Positions 1 through 7,746 of a stretch of 64,000 nucleotides of DNA are shown here, in pieces. This stretch comes from DATBAK01 sp038240075 (GTDB lineage: Bacteria > Actinomycetota > Acidimicrobiia > IMCC26256 > PALSA-610): the NCBI GenBank assembly GCA_038240075.1, contig JBBSEC010000005.1, forward strand, positions 1 to 64,000. Direction: 5' to 3'. The first letter of the stretch is position 1. Each line of letters begins with the position of its first letter. The notes under the pieces are model-generated. The model was given only the letters and a program-made list of their open reading frames with translations, did no database searches and was not told the origin of the DNA. The position numbers and the translations under genes were made by a program.

Positions 1-115
1 CGCCGCCCCCCAAAACACCCCCCCCGGCTCCGCGGCTCCGCCCGCGCCCCCCCCCCCGCCCGCCCGCCCGGGGGCGGGGCGGGCGCGGCGGGGGGGCCCC
101 CCCGCCCCCCCCCCG
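1..115. other. GC homopolymer-rich contig edge, probable artefact
   Basis: Almost pure runs of C and G, broken only by a short AAAACA and a few other bases. It is unlike the ordinary coding DNA that starts abruptly after it. The minus-strand ATPase frame stays open here but turns into runs of Gly, Pro and Arg where the family should continue normally. I infer a sequencing or assembly artefact at a contig end and would trust no annotation inside it. Confidence 0.75.
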
Positions 116-954
116 ACCAGCACATCGGCGTCGCTCATCACTGCGCGCGCAAGCGTCGGCTGCGCGTTGTCGCCAAGCGAGCGCTCGTACCGCGCCGGCG
201 CGGCGACGTCGAGGACGATCGCGGCGTAGTCGCGCGCGAGCGCGTGAACGACCCGCAACACCTCGGGCGGCCGCAGCCGCGTCCATCCCGACGGCGCGGG
301 GAACCCCGACACGACATCGAAATCGGGTCGCAGCGACACCGCGTCGGCGAGCACGCCGGTGCGGTACTCGACGGCGTCGACCGCATTGCAGATGTTCGGC
401 TCGAGCGGCAACCCAAGGCGAGGCGCTACACCCGGAGCCACATCGTCGACGTCCACGAGCACCGACCGCCGACCGAGCGCGCGCAACGCGTCGGCGAGGC
501 CGATTGCGATCTCCGTCGAACCGGCGCCGGTCGGACCGCCGACGACGATCCGGCGTCCGCCTCGGGCCTCGACTGTGTCGTGATCGGCCGCCGGTCTGGG
601 GTCGCTGGCTCGGGGCAGGACCGTGATCGCCTCGACGATCTCGCGTGGTGCCGCGTCACTCGCGACGAGCCCGTCGACGCCAACCGCAACGAGGAGCGCG
701 TGACTTTCGGGCTCGGTGCGGTCCCAGACCCCGAGCACGGTGCGACCGTTGTGATGCAGCGCGTCGACGAGGGCGGGCGTGAGCGCGGGCCACCGGTGCC
801 CCGTCACGAGGGTCGTGTACTCCTCGTCGAGCGCGAGCTCCGGATCGACGAGGAGCTGGCGGAGACGCGCGCCACCGTGATCGCTGCAGTGACGGTGCAG
901 CGCCTCGACCCACGAGTCAGCCGAGAAGACGAGGGCGATCTCCGGTTCAGCCAT
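1..954 (-). CDS. CpaE-like MinD/ParA-family ATPase, 3' end missing
   Basis: Reads from ATG at 954 to the window edge (about 280 believable residues). An N-terminal receiver-like region (residues 1-120) is followed by a P-loop region near residues 138-150 (GGPTGAGSTEIA), then VLVDVD near 166-171 and AIVLDV near 245-250, as in CpaE/MinD ATPases. The Walker A is degenerate, with Ala-Gly-Ser where GKT/S is usual, so ATP hydrolysis is doubtful. Its start overlaps the end of the SAF-domain gene by 8 bp, the usual CpaB-CpaE order in Flp/Tad pilus clusters, where CpaE helps to localise the machinery. The last ~115 bases fall in the GC artefact. The frame was read by hand and has no stop inside. Confidence 0.7.
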   Translation of the reverse strand, partial: MAEPEIALVFSADSWVEALHRHCSDHGGARLRQLLVDPELALDEEYTTLVTGHRWPALTPALVDALHHNGRTVLGVWDRTEPESHALLVAVGVDGLVASDAAPREIVEAITVLPRASDPRPAADHDTVEARGGRRIVVGGPTGAGSTEIAIGLADALRALGRRSVLVDVDDVAPGVAPRLGLPLEPNICNAVDAVEYRTGVLADAVSLRPDFDVVSGFPAPSGWTRLRPPEVLRVVHALARDYAAIVLDVAAPARYERSLGDNAQPTLARAVMSDADVLVGGGAGGPPRRARPAPGRAGGGGGAGGAAEPGGVFWGAA

Positions 955-1669
955 CGCCGGCCCCGGCGTCGAACCAGTGCACGGCGGCCACGGGTGCGGC
1001 ACCGGTCGATCGCACCACGAGGAGGTCGGCGGCATGCAGCGCGGCGACGAGCCGCTGCGCACCCGCGACGTCGACTGTCACCGTGATCGAGACCTGACCG
1101 TCGCTGCCCCGCAGCGGGCCACTCCCGATCGCGTGCACGGCGACGACATCCGCGGCAACAAGCACGTAGCCGGTCGCGGCACCGTCGTGCGCGGCCGCGA
1201 GCACGTCGATCCGGTCGCCGGCCGCGACCTCCCCGCCGACCGCGAGCGACGCGTCAACGGGGAAGCTCACGGATCGCGCGGCGCGCCCGGTCGATGCGGG
1301 ACCGACACCGCTGCGTTCGAGCAGATCGCCCGCGCGTAACGACGCGAGCACGATCGACCCGATCATCGCGTCGCGGTCGTCGGCGGCAACGAGGTTGCCC
1401 AACGATCTCGCGTCGGCGTGGACGCGTGTCGTGCCGACCATGTCGGCGCGCAGTCGCGTTCCCGGAACGACGTCGCGGGTCACGACGACAACCGGCACCG
1501 TGTTGTCGGCCCTGCGGAGCACCGAGAGGCTCAAGAGCAGGCCGAGCACGCCGGCGACGACCATCACGACGTGCCCGGTGGAGAACCGGCTGCCGACCGA
1601 TCGCCGGGCGCTCACCCGCTCAGGCGCGACGACGACCGTGGCTTCCGGTTCGCGGTGAGTTTGTGTCAT
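947..1669 (-). CDS. SAF-domain pilus assembly protein, CpaB/RcpC-like
   Basis: 240 residues. A basic, cytoplasmic N terminus is followed by one membrane segment at about residues 33-52, then a SAF domain (about 57-120) with the typical VVVVTRDVVPGTRL opening, and an RcpC/CpaB-like region (about 125-230) with the pattern GDRIDVLA. CpaB proteins sit in the periplasmic or extracytoplasmic part of Flp/Tad pilus systems and may guide the secretin or the pilus subunits. It is the first gene of a leftward operon, overlapping the CpaE-like ATPase by 8 bp. The rest of the pilus locus would lie beyond the left edge. Confidence 0.75.
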   Translation of the reverse strand: MTQTHREPEATVVVAPERVSARRSVGSRFSTGHVVMVVAGVLGLLLSLSVLRRADNTVPVVVVTRDVVPGTRLRADMVGTTRVHADARSLGNLVAADDRDAMIGSIVLASLRAGDLLERSGVGPASTGRAARSVSFPVDASLAVGGEVAAGDRIDVLAAAHDGAATGYVLVAADVVAVHAIGSGPLRGSDGQVSITVTVDVAGAQRLVAALHAADLLVVRSTGAAPVAAVHWFDAGAGDG

Positions 1670-1716
1670 GATGCGTCAGCTTGCCCAGCCGGGGTCGCAA
1701 ACGGAGCCCGCGCCGA

Positions 1717-1730
1717 TGAGAATGTTCTCA
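1717..1730. promoter_or_regulatory. Interrupted palindrome TGAGAA-TG-TTCTCA
   Basis: A 14-bp dyad (six-base arms around TG) in the 213-bp divergent region between the SAF/CpaE operon and the small HTH gene, in the least GC-rich part of that region. The position suits an operator, possibly for the neighbouring HTH protein, but the pairing is only an inference from location. Confidence 0.3.
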
Positions 1731-1841
1731 CAAACTGGCGTTATGCCGCAAACCGGTCGATAAGCCGCGAACTACCCAGGACAATTGGCGGCTCCCGCCG
1801 GGAGAGGACGCCGGGACGTCTCAGGCTGTGGGAGTGCGCCT

Positions 1842-1886
1842 ATGACCACGACAGAACGAGCGGCGGCCGTAGGATCTGCGCGATGA
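1842..1886 (+). CDS. 14-codon leader ORF coupled to the HTH gene
   Basis: Short ORF (MTTTERAAAVGSAR) with a good Shine-Dalgarno, GGGAG, about eight bases before its ATG. Its TGA overlaps the ATG of the following HTH gene as ATGA. The HTH gene itself lacks an equally good ribosome site, so this small frame may deliver ribosomes to it by translational coupling. There is no evidence that the peptide itself has a function. Confidence 0.35.
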   Translation: MTTTERAAAVGSAR

Positions 1887-2122
1887 CCACGAACGAGCCG
1901 GCGCCCGACTTCCCCGAGGTGCTCACGACGGCGATGGCAGCGGAGCTGCTGCACGTGCACGTCGAGTACCTCCGGCGCATGGTGCGTGAAGGCCGTATCC
2001 CCGCCCACCGCTTCCCCGAAGGCCGCGAGATCCGTTTCCTCCGCGACGAGCTGATCACCTGGGTGCGCAGCCAGCCCGGGCACGACCAGTCGCCCTCGGC
2101 CACGAGCCGCAAGACCCAGTGA
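1883..2122 (+). CDS. Small excisionase-type helix-turn-helix protein
   Basis: 79 residues. Residues 13-65 form a winged HTH of the excisionase/MerR-like HTH_17 type: LTTAMAAELLHVHVEYLRRM, then VREGRIPAHRF and FLRDELITWV. Such small proteins either bind DNA as transcription factors (as BldC does) or act as recombination directionality factors. No integrase is near, so a regulatory role is more likely. The start was chosen because it is the only ATG before the domain and is joined to a 14-codon leader ORF by ATGA. Its stop overlaps the GTG of the SDR gene, so the two are probably co-translated. Confidence 0.75.
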   Translation: MTTNEPAPDFPEVLTTAMAAELLHVHVEYLRRMVREGRIPAHRFPEGREIRFLRDELITWVRSQPGHDQSPSATSRKTQ

Positions 2123-2997
2123 CCTCGCCCGATCTGAACGGGCGCACGATCATCGTCACGGGCGGCAACTCGGGCATCGGGAAGGAAGCCGCGGCCGAGC
2201 TCACCGCCATGGGCGCGACCGTGGTCGTCGCGGCCCGCAGCCGCGCGAAGGGCGAAGCCGCGGTGTCGGAGATCAAGCAGCGCACCGCGCGCGGCGCCGT
2301 CGAGCTCGCCGACCTCGATCTCGCGTCGGCCGCGTCGATCCACGCGTTCGCCGACGGCTTCCTCGCGACGCACGACCGCCTCGACGTGCTGCTCAACAAC
2401 GCGGGCGGCACGCTCCGCAAGCGACAGGAAACCGCCGACGGCTTCGAGATGACCTTCGGCGTCAACCACCTCGGCCACTTCCTGCTCACATCCCTGCTGC
2501 GCGACCGGCTCGTTGCGAGCGCGCCGGCGCGCGTCGTCACCGTCGCGTCCGACGCCCACCGCTACGCACGCCGCGGCCTCGACTTCGACGACCTCATGGC
2601 CACGAAGCGCTACCGCTACTTCTTGCAGTACGCGCGTTCGAAGCTCGCGAACATCCTCTTCACGCGCGAGCTCGCGCGCCGTCTCGTCGATACCGGTGTG
2701 ACCGCGAACGTGCTGCACCCGGGCTTCGTCGCCAGCAACTTCGCCAGGGAAGGCGACACCGGCAAGCTCGGCAACCTCGCGATGATCATCGGTCGGCCGC
2801 TCGCGATCAGTGCCGTCGAAGGGGCTCAAACATCAGTATTTCTGGCGTCGTCGCCGACCGTCGACGGCGTGACCGGTCAGTACTTCGTGAAGTCGAGCTT
2901 CGCCAAGACCTCGGCCGCGGCCGCGAACGACGAGTCGGCCCAGCGGCTCTGGACCGTGAGCGAGCAGCTCCTCGGAGGGCTACCCCGCAGCGGGTGA
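2119..2997 (+). CDS. Short-chain dehydrogenase, retinol-dehydrogenase-like
   Basis: 292 residues, GTG start overlapping the HTH stop by 4 bp. The Rossmann glycine motif TGGNSGIG is near residues 15-22, NNAGG near 93, and the catalytic YxxxK lies in YARSKLANILF near 170. The extended C terminus and the LHPGFVASNF segment resemble retinol dehydrogenase/WW-oxidoreductase-like SDRs, which oxidise or reduce hydrophobic alcohols and ketones with NAD(P). The substrate is unknown. Its 3' end overlaps the convergent gene by 18 bp. Confidence 0.88.
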   Translation: MTSPDLNGRTIIVTGGNSGIGKEAAAELTAMGATVVVAARSRAKGEAAVSEIKQRTARGAVELADLDLASAASIHAFADGFLATHDRLDVLLNNAGGTLRKRQETADGFEMTFGVNHLGHFLLTSLLRDRLVASAPARVVTVASDAHRYARRGLDFDDLMATKRYRYFLQYARSKLANILFTRELARRLVDTGVTANVLHPGFVASNFAREGDTGKLGNLAMIIGRPLAISAVEGAQTSVFLASSPTVDGVTGQYFVKSSFAKTSAAAANDESAQRLWTVSEQLLGGLPRSG

Positions 2998-3558
2998 CAC
3001 CGAGGCGACGGCCGAGAGCGCGATCACGGTCTCGATTCCGATCGGCGTCGCGATCACCACCATGTCGGTACCGACATTCAAGCCGCCGACCAAGGCCTCG
3101 GCATCCGTCACCGTCGCAATGGCAACCGGAGCGCCCGACGCTTCGAGCTCGAGCAGGCGAGCCCGGAACGTCGACGTGCGAGAACCCGAGCGCCCGCCTG
3201 CACGCGCCCGCTCGACGACCCGCAAGGTCAGCGGCACCGAGTCAACGACGTGCACGTCGACGCGACGACCGCCGCCGGGGAACAACTCGTCGAGCACCGC
3301 GATGCGGTCGGACGCGACCTCGACGATCTCGCCGACCGCGCGATGACCCGCGACCGTGATCGCGACGCGATCACCGCGGTGCATGTGATCGCGCGCGACG
3401 TCGAGCAGCGTGCGCGAGTGCCGCCACTGCTCAACGGCATCGTCGGTTGCAGCCTCTTGCTCGGTTCGCCATTCCTCGCGCATCGCGGCGCCGGTCGCGC
3501 CGAGATCAGGAGGTGTGTCGTCGTTGGCGCGTTCTTCGGGAGACGGGTCTTCAGACAC
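2980..3558 (-). CDS. Hypothetical protein downstream of an F420 oxidoreductase
   Basis: 192 residues, not recognised. The N terminus (1-50) is acidic and charged; residues 55-105 look like a small beta-rich barrel (GDRVAITVAGHRAVGEIVEV), and the C terminus is hydrophobic but without a clear membrane span. The GTG start overlaps the stop of the luciferase-like gene by 8 bp, so the two are probably made together. Its own end overlaps the convergent SDR by 18 bp. The beta-barrel pattern hints at nucleic-acid or ligand binding, but no function can be assigned. Confidence 0.6.
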   Translation of the reverse strand: MSEDPSPEERANDDTPPDLGATGAAMREEWRTEQEAATDDAVEQWRHSRTLLDVARDHMHRGDRVAITVAGHRAVGEIVEVASDRIAVLDELFPGGGRRVDVHVVDSVPLTLRVVERARAGGRSGSRTSTFRARLLELEASGAPVAIATVTDAEALVGGLNVGTDMVVIATPIGIETVIALSAVASVSPAAG

Positions 3559-4684
3559 CGAGACGGGCGGCGGCTTCGCGCCGGTACCGACTCGTCGAGT
3601 GCTCGGGGTCCTTGTCGAAGCGGGGAATCACTTCTTCGCCGAACAGCTTCACCGTGCGCGCCAGCAGCTCGTGCGGGAACACGCTGCCCGACGGGCCCAT
3701 GATGAGCTGGTCGCAGCCGACGTCCTCCCACTTCTGCAGCGCTTCCGCGCAGTCGTCGGGCGTGCCGACGATGCTCGCACCCGACGCGAAGCCCTTCTCG
3801 ATCTGGTCGAGGGTCGGGTCGGGGATCTCTTCGGGCCAGTCGGGGATGCCCGGGGGCTTCGGGAACGTGTCGAGGTAGTGGAACACGAGGCTCTGCTGAC
3901 GACCGTTGCCCGACCGCGTGAGCAGCTCACGCGCTTCGTCGCGATCCTCGAGACACATGAAGCTCGTGGTGACCGCGACGTTGTCGTTCACGAAGTCGCC
4001 GACGGGCTCGGCGTTCTTGATGTTCTTCTTGTAGAGCTCGATCAGCGGCGCCATCTTCGCGGGCGAGCCGCCGGTGAAGCAGAGCACGCCGAGGCCCATC
4101 TTCGCGGCCTTCTCGAACGTGCCCGGGTTCCCGGCCGCGACCCACATCGGCGGGTGCGGCTTCACGTAGGGCTTGGGCAGCACGTTGCGCTCGGGCATGT
4201 TGAAGAACCGGCCGTCGAACTGGTACGTGCCCTCGCGCCACATCTTCTTGAACTCGACGATCACCTCGTCGTACATGTCTTTGGTGAGCTCGGGATCGGT
4301 GATGCCGAAGCCGGCCTGCTCGGTGGTCGACGAGCCGCGACCGGTGCCGAACTCGAAGCGTCCGTTGCTCAGGTGGTCGAGCATCGCGACGCGCTCGGCG
4401 ACGCGCGCCGGATGGTTCACGGGCGGCGTCACGTTGATGATGCCGGAGCCGACGTGGATGTGCTCGGTGCGGGCGAGCACGTGCGGTGCGAGCACCTCGT
4501 TGGCCGAGATGTGCGAGTACTCCTTGAGGAAGTGGTGCTCGGTGAGCCACGCGTACTTCCAGTTGTGCTGGTCGCCGACGACGCAGAGGTCGGCCTCGCT
4601 CATCAGGCGCGTGTGCTCCGCCTGCGGGTCGCTCGCGCTCATCGACGCGGGGATGTATCCCCCACAGAACAGTCCGAACTCCAT
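3551..4684 (-). CDS. F420-dependent LLM-class oxidoreductase (copy 1)
   Basis: 377 residues, a bacterial-luciferase-like TIM barrel. Family features are the MEFGLF start, the WLTEHHF segment, HVGSGIINVTPPVNHPARVA, and the SNGRFEFGTGRGSSTTEQ region that lines the flavin or F420 site. The members of this subgroup are thought to use F420 or FMN for hydride transfer or monooxygenation; the substrate is unknown. A close paralogue of the same length lies at 7736-8869. A KstR-like operator sits 40 bp upstream, and the hypothetical gene downstream overlaps it. Confidence 0.85.
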   Translation of the reverse strand: MEFGLFCGGYIPASMSASDPQAEHTRLMSEADLCVVGDQHNWKYAWLTEHHFLKEYSHISANEVLAPHVLARTEHIHVGSGIINVTPPVNHPARVAERVAMLDHLSNGRFEFGTGRGSSTTEQAGFGITDPELTKDMYDEVIVEFKKMWREGTYQFDGRFFNMPERNVLPKPYVKPHPPMWVAAGNPGTFEKAAKMGLGVLCFTGGSPAKMAPLIELYKKNIKNAEPVGDFVNDNVAVTTSFMCLEDRDEARELLTRSGNGRQQSLVFHYLDTFPKPPGIPDWPEEIPDPTLDQIEKGFASGASIVGTPDDCAEALQKWEDVGCDQLIMGPSGSVFPHELLARTVKLFGEEVIPRFDKDPEHSTSRYRREAAARLGV

Positions 4685-4723
4685 CCACGCTCCCTGCGTC
4701 GCTCAGAAAATGACGGCCAGAAT

Positions 4724-4737
4724 TAGAACGTGTTTCA
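4724..4737. promoter_or_regulatory. KstR-like operator upstream of the LLM gene
   Basis: TAGAACGTGTTTCA matches the known KstR consensus TnnAACnnGTTnnA at every fixed position. KstR is the TetR-family repressor of sterol catabolism in mycobacteria and relatives. The site is 40 bp before the F420 oxidoreductase start, in a locally AT-rich patch. No kstR gene is visible here, so the regulator is inferred only from the motif. Confidence 0.5.
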
Positions 4738-4776
4738 TTTTACGGGAGAGATCGGGAGATGTCCACCCGTACCGCC

Positions 4777-6474
4777 TCACCGGCCGAGCTTGGCGCGGAT
4801 CTCGGTCAGCGCCTCGTACGGGAGCGCATCACGGCCCCGGGCGCTTCCGGCGAGCGGCACCGCGCGGTCGGTACCGACGGCGACGTCGATCGAGCGCAGC
4901 AGTGCGCGCAACGCCTGCGACGAGCACAACTGCGCCTGCTGCAGTTTGCCGACGAGCCGCGTGCCGTCGACGAGCAGGGCGATGCGCTCCTCGTCGTCGA
5001 GACCGGGCCCGTCGGGCGCGCGGCGTTCGAGCGCGATCTCGAGCCGCGCGAACAGGTTGGTGAGCGCGTCGCCGAGACGGCTGGCGGCCGCGTCGTGCAC
5101 CGGGTCGACGTGCGCATCGGTTCCGTTGGCCGCGGCTCCGACCAACGGCTGCGGCGCCTCGTGAACCTCGAACGGAACCTCGACCGGCTCGGCCACCGGT
5201 TCGACAACGGGTTCGGGAACGGGCGGCTCGACGACGGGTGCCGGAATCGGCTCGGCCCACGACTCCTCGGGCACGTCGACCGGACGCGGCGCGGCCGCCT
5301 GCTCCGCGAGGTGTGACCACGGCTGCCGTTGCGCTTCCTTCGCCTCCGCGACCGGCATCGGTGCGGGCACGTACGCGACCGTCGGCAGCGGCGCGAGCAC
5401 GGTGTCGGGCGGCACCAGCACGTGCCACTGCGCCATGCCGTCGGCGACGGTGAGCCATACGAGCAGCCGGGACCGCCGGCCGGCCTGCACCGCGACCCGG
5501 AGCCCGAACGGGAGGTGACCAGGATCACGGTCGCGCAGCGCCTCCGCGACCTGCGCGAGCTCGTCGGCCCGCTTCCCGACGGGTGTGTCGACCACGAAGT
5601 GGTAGCCCTCTGGCTGCACCGATCCCCACACGATCACGCGGCTGTCGGCGCCGATGGCCGCGTCGATCACCTCTCCGAGCACGACGACGACGGCGTCGCT
5701 CGCGGTCTCGTCGACGAACGCCGCCTCGAGCTCCCCGATGCCGACGGCCGACGGCCGCAGCGTCGTCTGCGCGGCGGCGTTCAACACTTCCGATACCGGC
5801 GGCCCGGGAACGTGCGGAGCTTCTGACTCTTCGTCCGGCGCCGACGCCAGGTCGGGAACGAGCGCGCGCAGTGAACCTTCGTCACGGTGCAACCCCGAGG
5901 CCAGCGACGCCAACGACGCGCCCGCGATCGTCACGCCCGACGTCGTCGCGAGCGTGACGTCGGGCGCGAGATCGATACCTTCGGCGAGGCGCGCACGCGC
6001 GCCGACGCGGTCGGCCGCGCCGGTGAGGAGCCGACCGAGATCGCGGTCGGCCCGCTGCGCGCGCTTCGCGTGATAGTGGACGAAGCGTTCGAGGTTCTCG
6101 AGCGCGCCGGCGACGCCCTCGAGCTCGGGCGGCGCGCTGATGCCGGTGACCGGAGCGGGCTCGGTGCCGGCCTCGATGTCGCGCAGTGCCATCGGCAGCC
6201 GCTCCGCCTGGAGCCGGTTCGCCGCGCGCGAGAGCTCGAACAGCGGACGTTGCAACGCCCGCACGCCGACGAGCGCGATCACCACGACGATCGCGACGGC
6301 GATCGCCACCGAGACCCACAACAGGCTCAACCAGCCGGTGACGTTGGTCGACGACCGCTGGCCGCCGTTGCGGAAACCCCAGACCGCGATCGTCGCGATG
6401 ATGCCGAGCGCGACCAGGCAGGCCGCGCAGGCCGCGGCCACGGCGAGCACTCTCGGCCGTACCGCGCCGCGCAT
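4777..6474 (-). CDS. Histidine-kinase-like membrane protein, catalytic motifs missing
   Basis: 565 residues from the ATG at 6474, which has a strong GGAGGAGAGG ribosome site; an earlier TTG at 6531 is possible. There are two membrane spans (about 8-32 and 47-70), a HAMP-like stretch (71-105), a central region with ATPase-like pieces (about 240-340), a Pro/Glu/Val-rich linker (about 405-445) and a helical tail. I see no phospho-accepting His motif and no clear N, G1 or G2 boxes, so it looks like a degenerate sensor kinase or scaffold of the kind common in Actinobacteria. It is a single gene, running leftward, with its 3' end facing the start of the LLM gene. Confidence 0.55.
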   Translation of the reverse strand: MRGAVRPRVLAVAAACAACLVALGIIATIAVWGFRNGGQRSSTNVTGWLSLLWVSVAIAVAIVVVIALVGVRALQRPLFELSRAANRLQAERLPMALRDIEAGTEPAPVTGISAPPELEGVAGALENLERFVHYHAKRAQRADRDLGRLLTGAADRVGARARLAEGIDLAPDVTLATTSGVTIAGASLASLASGLHRDEGSLRALVPDLASAPDEESEAPHVPGPPVSEVLNAAAQTTLRPSAVGIGELEAAFVDETASDAVVVVLGEVIDAAIGADSRVIVWGSVQPEGYHFVVDTPVGKRADELAQVAEALRDRDPGHLPFGLRVAVQAGRRSRLLVWLTVADGMAQWHVLVPPDTVLAPLPTVAYVPAPMPVAEAKEAQRQPWSHLAEQAAAPRPVDVPEESWAEPIPAPVVEPPVPEPVVEPVAEPVEVPFEVHEAPQPLVGAAANGTDAHVDPVHDAAASRLGDALTNLFARLEIALERRAPDGPGLDDEERIALLVDGTRLVGKLQQAQLCSSQALRALLRSIDVAVGTDRAVPLAGSARGRDALPYEALTEIRAKLGR

Positions 6475-6638
6475 CGCACCTCTCCTCCGCCGCGGCCCGA
6501 TGTCACGGGCCACGGATGCCGCCCCTGACAAGGCCGTTCCCGGTCACCAGGATACCGGGGAATACCGCACCGCGGTTCCCCGGCGACCGAGAGTGGTCAC
6601 ACGGCCCGCAACGGCGACCAGCGGCGGGACCGCCCGGC

Positions 6639-6644
6639 TACGGT
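6639..6644 (+). promoter_or_regulatory. Leaderless -10 box TACGGT
   Basis: A TAnnnT hexamer exactly seven bases before the alcohol dehydrogenase ATG, which has no ribosome site. This spacing puts the transcript start at the start codon, as in actinobacterial leaderless mRNAs. Confidence 0.5.
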
Positions 6645-6651
6645 CCGCCCG

Positions 6652-7746
6652 ATGCGAGGAATCGTCCATGTCGGGGGCGGCGAGGTCGTCGTCACCGACG
6701 ATCTGCAGGTCCGGGGCCCAGGGCCGACCGAGGTCACCGTGCGGCTGGTGGCCGCGGGCGTCTGCCACAGCGACCTCTCGGTGCTCGACGGCACGATCCC
6801 CTATCCGACGCCGGTCGTCTGCGGTCACGAGGGCGCGGGGGTCGTCGAGGAGGTCGGCGCCGAGGTGCGCGGCGTGGCGCCGGGCGACCATGTCGTCGTC
6901 TCGACGATCGCCAACTGCGGGCGCTGCCCCGCGTGCGCCGCGGGCTTCCCCACTCGGTGCCGGCAGTCGATCGGCAACATCTCGAAGCCGTTCACGTTTC
7001 GCGGCGAACCGGCCTACAACTTCGCGGCGACGTCGTCGTTCGCCGAGCGCATCGTCGTCGAGGCCGTGCAGGCGGTGCCGATCGCGCCCGAGGTGCCGTT
7101 CAACTCCGCGTGCCTCATCGCGTGCGGCGTGATCACCGGCATCGGCGCGGTGCTCAACCGGGCGCGCGTGAAGACGGGTGAGACCGCGGTCGTGTTCGGT
7201 GTCGGCGGGGTGGGCCTCAACGTCGTGCAGGCATTGCGACTCGTCGGCGCGTCGCGCATCGTCGCGGTCGACACCAACCCCGCGAAGGAAGCGCTCGCGC
7301 GCACCTTCGGCGCAACCGACTTCGTGGTCGGCGGACCCGACACGGCCGATGAAGTGCGCGCGATGTTTCCGGCCCCCGGTATCCACTTCGCGGGCGGCGT
7401 CGATTGGGCGTTCGAGTGCACCGGTGTTCCCGCAGTGCTCGGCACCGCGATCGAGACCCTCGACTGGGGTGGCACCGCGGTCGCGGTCGGAGTGCCCGCA
7501 CCGGGCAAGGAGATCTCGACGGTGATCACGCGGCTCACGCAGATCGACCGCGGCGTCATCGGCTGCCGTTACGGAACCGCGCGTCCGCACGCCGACTTCC
7601 CGATGATCGCGTCGCTCTACCTCGACGGGCGCCTGCTGCTCGATGAGCTGGTGTCGCAGACCGCGCCGCTCGCCGAGTTCCCCACCATCGTCGACGCCAT
7701 GCACGCCGGCCGCGTCGCGCGCGGCGTGCTGACCTTCAGCGAGTAG
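6652..7746 (+). CDS. Zinc-dependent medium-chain alcohol dehydrogenase
   Basis: 364 residues. The catalytic zinc ligands are Cys38 (GVCHSD), His59/Glu60 (GHEGAG) and Cys158; the structural zinc lobe has Cys89, 92, 95 and 103. The NAD(H) Rossmann motif GVGGVG is at 183-188. The order and the lobe spacing match the class III/NDMA-dependent-like group of alcohol dehydrogenases, which oxidise primary alcohols to aldehydes; the exact substrate is not evident. The start is supported by a leaderless -10 seven bases upstream. Its end overlaps the convergent LLM gene by 11 bp. Confidence 0.92.
   Translation: MRGIVHVGGGEVVVTDDLQVRGPGPTEVTVRLVAAGVCHSDLSVLDGTIPYPTPVVCGHEGAGVVEEVGAEVRGVAPGDHVVVSTIANCGRCPACAAGFPTRCRQSIGNISKPFTFRGEPAYNFAATSSFAERIVVEAVQAVPIAPEVPFNSACLIACGVITGIGAVLNRARVKTGETAVVFGVGGVGLNVVQALRLVGASRIVAVDTNPAKEALARTFGATDFVVGGPDTADEVRAMFPAPGIHFAGGVDWAFECTGVPAVLGTAIETLDWGGTAVAVGVPAPGKEISTVITRLTQIDRGVIGCRYGTARPHADFPMIASLYLDGRLLLDELVSQTAPLAEFPTIVDAMHAGRVARGVLTFSE

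Noticed and set aside
244..1086. Long plus-strand open frame at the left edge
   Set aside because: It runs antisense to the CpaE-like and SAF genes, which have clear domains; its composition is Arg/Gly-rich shadow coding.
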